DNA of 37,500 nucleotides from Sphaeroforma sirkka (taxonomy: Eukaryota > Opisthokonta > Ichthyosporea > Ichthyophonida): the NCBI GenBank assembly GCA_001586965.3, contig LUCW03002201.1, forward strand, positions 52,501-90,000. Direction: 5' to 3'. How positions within the stretch are numbered: the stretch's first letter is position 1; the number at the start of each line of letters is the position of its first letter. The notes beneath the pieces are model-generated. The model was not told the origin of the DNA. It did not search any database and worked only from the letters and a program-made list of their open reading frames with translations. The translations under genes and the position numbers were made by a program. Of the stretch, positions 23,383 to 37,500 are shown one piece after another.

Positions 23383-25415
23383 TCAGTGCTTAGCTTGGAC
23401 GTCTGGTAAGTCCTTGCAATCCTCTTTGTGCCAACCGTTAGTACCCTTGCAAGTAGCACACTCTTTCATATAGTGTCCAAAATCTGGCTTGCCTGGTGCA
23501 CACTTAACAGGGTCGTGTCTACCATTCCACTTGCCATTACGTTTTGTGAGGTTGTAACCACACTTCTTGCAAGGCGCTCTCACCTTCTTTTCACCTTTCG
23601 GTTTGGTAGAAGTAGAGCCAGTACCCCCTCCAGTACTAGTGCGAGGTTTCTTAGTACTACGCGCAGTGTTAGTCTCTACTGCGTTACGCTTAGTGGGCTG
23701 GGTGTAGCTCGTGGTACTAAGTACTCTAGTAGAGGGATTGGTATGCTTGTGAACTATCTTCTCAAAGACAGACCAAGGCATAGATCGCAAATCACCATAG
23801 GCGATGATGTCATCATTGACTTTCTTAAAGAGGTTAGCTCCCAGAGTCTCCATCATCTGACAAATTAATAAATATTCGCCAGTATAGGTACGACCACCCA
23901 TCCGAGTATTTATATGTGTCATATGAGCTAGAGCACCTCGAATAGTGGTATCGTTTGCAAAGAACTTGCGAGACTCTAGAAGTTCACGGTCACGTGCATC
24001 TTCAAAAAAGGTGTTATTTATATTATCACGCAACTGGTGCCAGGGTAGGGCTTTCCAGTTGGGCTCATGGCCTTCAAGATAGTTCGCCATTCACCTGACT
24101 CACAGAAATGAATAAAGGCATTCATCATCTGCTTATCCTTAAGGCTGGCAGACTCCTTAAGTTGGTCGCAGGCCTTCAGTGTCTCCACTGTACTCTCATT
24201 AGTAGAGAAATCGACCTCAGCCTGCGCGTTACCTTGCTGCTTTATAAAGCTTGATTCTAAGCGTTCACGAGGCTCATGCTCAGTGCTACGGGCTGCTAGT
24301 GCCAAGATGGTGTCTATTTCCTTTCTCTTGTTATCGATTAGATAGCGAATGTTATCCGCTTTCCTATCGTCAAGGTCAGAGTCATTCAATAGACGGTCCT
24401 CAAGGACTTGCATACCAGAGCGTAATAGCCTGAGACGAGTATGTCTGGTTCTCACTTCCTCATCCTCAGGATTAGAGCGGGAACTCTCTAACGAGGTACT
24501 GGTGTAGCGATTGCCAAAATCGTGATTACCAGGGTTAGTTGGCAAATGAGGGTCGATATTACGAGGATGGTAAGCCTCATCGAGTTCCATACGATCGTAT
24601 CCTCTGGCAGGGTTAGGTTTGTCACGAGGATGGTCAATGGTAGCATCAGAGCTATAGAGATTAAATTTTGAAATATTTTCTCTTTTACCAGTGGTAATTG
24701 GCCTAGTGGTAAACGTACTGGCTGGTACACCAGTAGGTCTCGGGTTCGAAACTCGGCCCGGAATTTTCTTCTTCTTCGGTATAGGAAGAATATCAGCCAC
24801 GTGGGACATGATAGAGGGGTCCACAACTGCTGCTACCGCTAGCTCCTTCAAGAGCGCTTCAGTGCGCTTCAATTGGCGTCGAGATTGAGAGGATCCAACC
24901 ACTCGTTGTCGAGTTATGGCGTCCTCAACTTCGGCCCCAAGATTTGAGCTGGATGGAATGGCTTCTCCATCGATAGCGAAACCGAAATTTTCGGACAGGT
25001 CCAATACTTCCTTTTCACTCCGGATTTGTGCTGGAGTGTCCTTTAGATGTGGAGTTATAATGTCCCCGACATTCGTATCCACGAATTTTCCAGCCTTTCG
25101 ACGTTTATCCCCAATATTTGACGGTACGTGGTCAGGGGGCAAGCTGGGGTCCTGAGCTTCACTCCTAGGTGATACACGGACGCTGGCGAGCCTTTCCGCG
25201 GTAGTAGATACCTCTTCTTCCAAGGCTTTAGGATCCGACGAGTCATCCTCAGAATTTTCCTCTGTACCAACCTCAGAATTGGCTTCCCCAACAGATTCCT
25301 CGGCAGGCTCAACTCCTGACAGGCTAGGTGTTTCCACAGGGACCTCAGGAACCTCGGCAAGCTTAGCAGACTTAGAGATAGCGGCTCCCTTGCCTTTAGA
25401 AGTACCCTTAGCCAT
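23383..25415 (-). mobile_element. gag region of the Ty3/gypsy element
   Basis: Begins with a Ser/Glu/Lys-rich N-terminal part, continues into a capsid-like helical part (WKALPWHQLRDNINNTFFED, GEYLLICQMMETLGANLF) and ends with a basic stretch and cysteine/histidine clusters (CKKCGYNLTKRNGKWNGRHD, CATCKGTNGWHKEDC) acting as a nucleocapsid-like nucleic-acid binding part. Assignment is by position ahead of protease and by composition; gag sequences are poorly conserved. Confidence 0.75.
24699..24767 (+). ncRNA. tRNA-like pol III unit (A box, anticodon-type hairpin, B box, T-run), antisense in gag
   Basis: A box TGGCCTAGTGG at 24699-24709 fits TRGYNNARNNG exactly. B box GGTTCGAAACT at 24743-24753 is close to GGTTCGANTCC. 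Between them a 6-bp stem (TACTGG/CCAGTA, 24716-24735) has an 8-nt loop, like an anticodon arm one base too long. A T-arm with five pairs (one G-T and one T-G) surrounds the B box, and TTTT follows at 24764-24767. No matching acceptor stem is seen, so it is not a standard tRNA gene. More likely a tRNA-derived (SINE-like or captured) fragment on the opposite strand of gag. Confidence 0.55.
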
Positions 25416-25491
25416 AGTATTTGCTGGATAGTAAATCGATGTTAGAGTACACTACTGTAACTACTAAATAACTGAAAAATATGTAAACTTC

Positions 25492-26079
25492 GATGGAAAT
25501 TACTAGGTTTCAAACTATATTAAACTAAAATACAATTTAGTCAGTTAGGATTTAGCAGTGGTAGCTTGTGTAAGAATGATCGGGACTGCCTCTTGTTAAG
25601 AGCCTAAATATCCTCGATCACACAGGGCGTACCTCTAGCTGTTCTTTATTGAATAATTTTCACTAGAGGTACTAGGTGTTCATGACCACATGCCTAATTT
25701 GTAGATAGACATAATAACGTAAGTCACGTTAATACATTAGCTGATATAAATAAAGTTCCATCTGAAGAAAAGTTAAAAAAAAAAAAAAAAAGACTTATTG
25801 GATTTTGGAGATTGGCGGGAGGAAAAAATCTATAAGTAGTAGTTCGGAGATTATAAAATTTAGTTTATAATATCCTACATCTACTAATGTCTCAAATAGG
25901 TCCAAGTAAATGAGTCATACCAAATACTCAGGCTATTGGAGCCATCAAAGTGAATTTAGAACACTTTGGAAATATTGGAAAAAGAGCTTGTATTAAATTA
26001 TTTAAAATACAAATAAAAACCAATGTATTATCTCAATTGATCTTGATGTTTTAGACTGACCGGAGGCCGTATTTCTACA
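25492..26079 (-). repeat. 5' LTR of the Ty3/gypsy element
   Basis: 588 bp, same TG...CA ends as the left copy, followed directly by the TCAT target duplication. The gag start lies about 75 bp inside it. Confidence 0.94.
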
Positions 26080-26083
26080 TCAT

Positions 26084-27053
26084 CAACGCATATCGTAATA
26101 TCATAAGAGATGTTAGTTTGATTAGTAGATTTTAGTATACCAGCTAAAAGCATTGATTAAAACATGCGGAAAGAGAATTGGAAGCAAATGTGCATCGATG
26201 GCTCCGACAAAACGATCAGACAGTGGAGGTTCGAATTTAATTTTCAGTATGACTGAAAATGAATACTTACGGTGCTGAACGTTATTAGGCCCAAAAAACC
26301 CCCCGATATCACAACCGTATCAAGTCTACTATTCGAATTTGCCTGTGTCGAGCGTGTAATGTCCCGTTTAGATCGGGACGGCGCTAGACTGACGAGGCCT
26401 CGTGCTGTAGTCTGTCGATTACCCCGAGGTACATCAATTCTTATTGAGAACTGAGTTGTTGCATTTTTAGATTTTAGCTAAGTATTTACAGTATAGGTGA
26501 TGGGTGGGATGGTGGTGTTTTGAGGGAGAATCAAAGTTTGGAATTGTAAATTATTGAGACCGTGCTTGTCTGTGTTCATATATTCTATTGCATACTTTGA
26601 ACGCTGAAGTGAACTACTAATTCTTTCCCTACCTCATGTGCTTTGGTCTGTGGAGTAGGGTTTTCGGAGCAGGGTCATAATTAACAAATAAATTCTGACT
26701 CCGACTTTTACACAAGAAAAAAACACATCATATCACATTTAAAAGTCTAATACACGAGTTTGCCTGTGTCGAGGGTGTACTGTCTTGTTTGAATCGGAAC
26801 GACGTGAGCAATGCGATAATGGTCGCGAGCTGTTCGTTGCCAGCAAATTATGTTAACCGCTGACGTCCAGCGGCCAATAATCATCGCCAATGATTCACTA
26901 ATTCCTGTTTCACGAAAAACTGTCAAGCCCTCGATGTGTTAAGAGTGGCCACTGTATTTTCTGTTGCTGAGGCCACAGACAGTAAGGCGTTTACGAAAAT
27001 GACGCGTGAGATGGGAAACAGGTGTGATGATTCGGGCTCGGTTGATGTGCGGG
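26084..27053. other. Relic-rich intergenic DNA right of the retroelement
   Basis: No gene recognised. Contains a sequence at 26128-26201 similar to the DNA just left of the retroelement (18396-18465), and a pair of related about 50-bp segments at 26334-26386 and 26755-26803. Confidence 0.6.
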
Positions 27054-27664
<611 letters not shown>

Positions 27665-30600
27665 TATATTCGGTCACTCAGAATACCATTTTTTCACTAC
27701 TGTTTGATTTAGAAGGCTATATATCTATACATAATTACGAGCATTTACTTTTTTTTACAAACATCATACGAGAAAAATTGATTGCGGTTGTTTTAATGAT
27801 TTTCCGATCATATTGGAAATTTTCATTAATGACTGGGCGTTAATTTTTTTGTTTTCTACCCTGCTTCCACACTTTTCAGGGGGCAAACCTTTATGACGCA
27901 TAATATGGTAATGTTCGCAACTTCGTATAAAGCTGACTGACTCAGTTTAGTCGAATCAGCGAGACCTAACTGTTTTATTGATCCAAATCCGAAAACGGTT
28001 TACAGTGCTTTGTTGCAACCAGATAGCAGAATTAACAATTTGATCGGAAAAAAATTACCAGGTGAAATTTTGTATCCAGAGCAGAGGTTGAACATGTTGG
28101 AAAAGCGTCAAGCGATCAATGCACATAAGTCTGGTACAACGGATGCAATAATATACTTTTGAGAGAGGCGTGTAATACAATGTAGAATACGTTTTCCGCC
28201 TTTCTATAATATCCAAGGTAGAAAACCTCATATGCCAATATGCAGATTCAGATTACAACAAAACAATCAATATTAGAAAAGCGACCCAAAGCTGTAGTAT
28301 ATAATATCAACGGATATAAGTTAAAGGATAAATGTATTCGGCAAATTTAAACCATTTGAACCATACAAGGATCCTGAATCATTTATGATAGAGAGAGAAA
28401 AATAGTAGGTATTGAGGTGAAATAGCAAAGAAAACATATGGCTGAATATTACACGGTATTCAGCTATCACTAGCCATATTTCTCGCAGCAGATCAGTAGT
28501 CGTTAATAGTTTTCTACGGAGATGTGTGTGTGGTGTTATTCTTCACAAGTGCCGTTCACTCATTTGCGTGCAAAATTGATAAGCGCTGCACAAGGCGCAA
28601 TTGGAGTACGTATCCCGACCGTGATCGATTTTTAGAATAATGATAGACCAGTGTCGAGCTGTGCTGTCTGTTTTAGTCGAGTTCTTGTACGCGTTCTGAA
28701 CAACATGCGATTCAATCCAGTTCAATACTTTATTCGAGTGATTGTTTAAGGCTCTATCGGTAACTCGAATTTGCAAGTTCGTGACGCAAGTATTGCACCT
28801 TATATGCATTTGTATGATGTCATGTTTGTGTAGTCCGCTCAACTCCCCAACCCAAGTGGCAGTCCAATTTTATCTATCATTTAAGTTATAGGAGATTATA
28901 CTAGTACGATTTTTGAAAACTTACATTTTCACTATTCACTATGGAAATAAATATGAGCAAATAGCCCGGAGAATCCGAAATAAAATTTATTCATATTAGC
29001 GCATGAGGCTTCGGAGTAGTAAATACACACGAAATCTCCCTCGAATCTCCATCTGGCTCTCTTGAACAGAATGTGAGAGCAATCAACCTTAAAAGAGAAG
29101 TAAAAAGAGAGCTGCATTTAATTTGCGTTGTACAGTATCTGGCAGAAGGCTAGCAAAGAGTGGGCAAATTTACTACTTGTTGACACGCGCGTAAAAAACA
29201 GCGGAAAGTGACGAGGCGACCCAACAAGCAAGTAGATATAGTGTCACCTTTCCATGTATATATAATCTGCAGAACAACTTTATTTCACGGCTTATACATA
29301 CTAAATAATATCCTACGCCCGTATCAATTATTAGGGCTGCAATCACATTTATCTATCCTTTTGTGGAAGTTCACTCACCAATAGTGCGGTTTAAGTTGGC
29401 ACATTTATCTTGCTTGCGGCCAGTTCTAATTGCGTTCTTCACCTTTCTGTATCAGTATTGCCAATAGCATACCCATCATCAAATCCCGAATTTGAGAGAG
29501 CCTTACCAATATGCAAATATGATGTTCAAGAGTAGTAGAAGGTGTAACTGTCACATGCACCAGCTAATCTGAACACGTATCGCTTTGCATCGTGTTGATA
29601 ATTAGAGAACCGACATTACCGCCGGTTGCAGAACCGACTGCTATTTGTGGGTATATGAAATCCTGCCGATGCATAGCAAGTGCTGTTTATAATATCTATG
29701 CGCTCCAAAACTATATCCGTTTTTGTGATTATATCGCGATTTCCCCATGGCTAAGATACTGCAGTATTGTAAGGTTGTTCTAGAGGTTGGATATATTCAA
29801 TGTAACGTTCTTTCAGTTGCGATTCTTAGCATGAATATGAAAAATCACGTTGCAAATGACAGTAAATGATGATAGCGCAGAATCTTTAACATTGCACTTC
29901 ACTCTAGATAGCTGCATTTAACTGCCAGTTTGCAAATCATTTTCGATGTATGTCAATATTCAACGTATAGATCTCATACAAGTTGGCGTATTTTATTTTT
30001 TCCAATAGTGTACAGGTTTCAGAATCTTGTTCACGGACAGGATTGTACATTGTATGTATCATTGTATTCATTGAGTGATACTAAACTGTGCTTTGACATC
30101 ATACAATCCCTGAATTGCCTTTGCTAACACGATTTCAGCCTGTGGTATCATTCTCATCATTGTGATGACACTTCGTGCAAGTTACTGTCGTTCACACACA
30201 AGCTTCGATTGGTGTAGATATAACGAGCGTGTACTATCAATACGTGCACCAGCTCGATGACTAAACAGATGTAGAACTCCTTTATCTATTCAACACATAG
30301 CTAGCACGTGCGAATGCCCATACAATTTGACAATAGTACGTAGATTTACAAATTTACATATACTATATAATTTTTAAAACCATGGAATACTAACGTCTTT
30401 CGCAGATGGTGTAGATTGGACTTAAAAAAATTTTCTCAGCCATAATTCAACATGAGAAGTTTGATTCACGAGGCGGGAGGTAAAAATCTACGTAAATCAT
30501 TCTAAGGCGTACATTCATATTTCGCTAAATATACATATAGTACACTATTTAAAAGACATGGAATTTGTTATACACACTTTAGTGTAATCAAACGAATATG

Positions 30601-30799
30601 ATATTTGAAATCGACAACAACACTTGAGCATATTTGCTGAACTTGTCTGTTACTTACTCTCACGATCGTGGAGGTCCGGAAACAAACCAAATCATGATGG
30701 AAGGATGAATGAGAAGGATCATACAAGGGTTTGTTGGCTCGTACGATGGAGAGGCACTTGGGCCCGATTTATAGTTTTACTTGTGTAAATTCAGAGTAA
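27665..30799. other. Intergenic stretch without recognised gene
   Basis: AT-rich. Holds one protein-like open stretch without Met start at about 27941-28165 (see findings) and short open frames up to 99 codons (28543-28842, -) with no recognised domain. No tRNA, rRNA or clear repeat family identified here. Confidence 0.5.
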
Positions 30800-36998
<6,199 letters not shown>

Positions 36999-37392
36999 CG
37001 AGGACTTGTATGTAATCTATACTATGTGAGTTAGCTAGGAGATCTGTGCATAAACATTGAAGCACACTACATACTATGTAAATATCTGCTAAATGTATTA
37101 GAGTATAGCGACTTTATCGCTCACATCTCTCACCACACAACCTCGCCCTCACGTGCTGTTGGAATATCATCAATTTGCCGATGACTCATCAATACCAGGA
37201 CCCTAGAAACCCTAGTTCCTGGACACAGTGACATTTTTATTTACACACGCAGTTTGAGTTTAGAAGGATGGCCAGAGACTTCTCAGAGTAGAGTCAGTAG
37301 TCGCATACATTTTCATGTATAAATATACAAGGATGGATCTATACATCCTATATATTTCATATCAGAATCAGTCAGTCACATAAGACAACGCA
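36999..37392. promoter_or_regulatory. Divergent intergenic region between SET gene and SMIM12-like gene
   Basis: About 0.4 kb between two start codons on opposite strands, so a shared or bidirectional promoter is expected. No TATA box or initiator was identified with confidence. Confidence 0.4.
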
Positions 37393-37500
37393 ATGTGGGC
37401 AAACGTTTTACGAGCTGTAGGGGGCAACAATGCGAGACAAGCTGTGGCCGTAGTGGTCTTTCCCTTGGCCGCCGCAGTGGGGTATATGGGTATGAAGTTA
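37393..37500 (+). CDS. Small membrane protein resembling SMIM12, N-terminal 36 codons (runs off window)
   Basis: ATG at 37393 opens a frame to the window edge: MWANVLRAVGG, then AVAVVVFPLAAAVGYMGMK. The Met-Trp start, about ten residues, then a hydrophobic helix with FP and VGY resembles human SMIM12 (MWPVLWTVV...VTFPVAFVVGAVGYH). If so it is a short, probably single-pass membrane protein of unknown function. The match is short and low-complexity, so another small membrane protein or a signal anchor is possible. Codon pattern and the upstream CAA context are acceptable for a start. Confidence 0.45.
   Translation, partial: MWANVLRAVGGNNARQAVAVVVFPLAAAVGYMGMKL

Larger units (their letters stand above)
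18468..26083 (-). mobile_element. Ty3/gypsy-type LTR retrotransposon, nearly complete
   Basis: About 7.6 kb between 4-bp target duplications TCAT (18468-18471 and 26080-26083), transcribed right to left. The 5' LTR is 25492-26079 and the 3' LTR 18472-19066. Internal order gag, protease, RT, RNase H, methyltransferase-like segment, integrase; this RT-before-integrase order and the RT motif YLDD are of Ty3/gypsy type. A short G-rich run next to the 3' LTR could be the polypurine tract; no convincing tRNA primer site is seen beside the 5' LTR. It looks whole in layout, with coding frames interrupted at about two to four places, some of which could be frame changes or read-through that the family is known to use. 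The LTRs differ at about nine bases plus a few small indels (about 98% identical), so the copy is young. Confidence 0.93.

Noticed and set aside
24699-24767. A functional tRNA-Thr gene
   Set aside because: The anticodon-like loop has eight bases and no acceptor stem pairs, so only a tRNA-like unit is claimed.

Overview
Eukaryotic nuclear DNA. The window carries four clearly recognisable host protein genes, three of them split by many GT-AG introns. It also carries one nearly complete LTR retrotransposon and many long (AT)n microsatellites. Dense, phase-consistent introns, animal-like gene families (p24/TMED2, an NAA80-type acetyltransferase, AMP deaminase, a SET plus Rubisco-LSMT-type methyltransferase) and heavy simple-sequence load suggest an opisthokont. 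A unicellular holozoan such as an ichthyosporean is my guess; nothing in the window fixes the species.

Layout: (1) 1-2,630, + strand: the last three coding exons of a TMED2-like p24 cargo receptor. The earlier exons are off the left edge, and the last exon has a tandemly duplicated 5' half. (2) 2,631-4,098: no gene recognised, but a degenerate duplicate of the 3' coding end of the next gene and an imperfect minisatellite. (3) 4,099-5,103, - strand: single-exon NAA80-like actin N-acetyltransferase candidate with a polyproline tract. (4) 5,104-6,429: divergent intergenic region. (5) 6,430-16,133, + strand: AMP deaminase in 18 inferred exons (2,214 nt of coding sequence, 737 residues, every junction in phase). 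(6) 16,134-18,467: intergenic, with a 22-bp minisatellite. (7) 18,468-26,083: Ty3/gypsy-type element on the - strand with two nearly identical LTRs, a 4-bp target duplication, gag, protease, RT/RNase H, a DIRS-like methyltransferase-type segment and integrase. A tRNA-like pol III unit lies antisense inside gag. (8) 26,084-30,799: relic-rich DNA with an older inverted LTR fragment, a long AT tract, a 54-bp near-palindrome and an unidentified protein-like stretch. (9) 30,800-36,998, - strand: SET/LSMT-type protein methyltransferase in 11 inferred exons (433 residues, all junctions in phase). (10) 37,393-37,500, + strand: first 36 codons of a small membrane protein resembling SMIM12, running off the right edge and divergent from the SET gene.

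The host genes are unrelated housekeeping functions (early secretory pathway, actin N-terminal maturation, purine nucleotide balance, protein methylation). They do not form an operon or obvious system. The most unusual items are the methyltransferase-like segment between RNase H and integrase in the retroelement, the tRNA-like unit inside gag, the partial exon duplication in the p24 gene and the Asn-to-Asp change in the SET AdoMet motif. All exon models were read by eye from homology to remembered family sequences, without alignment software.
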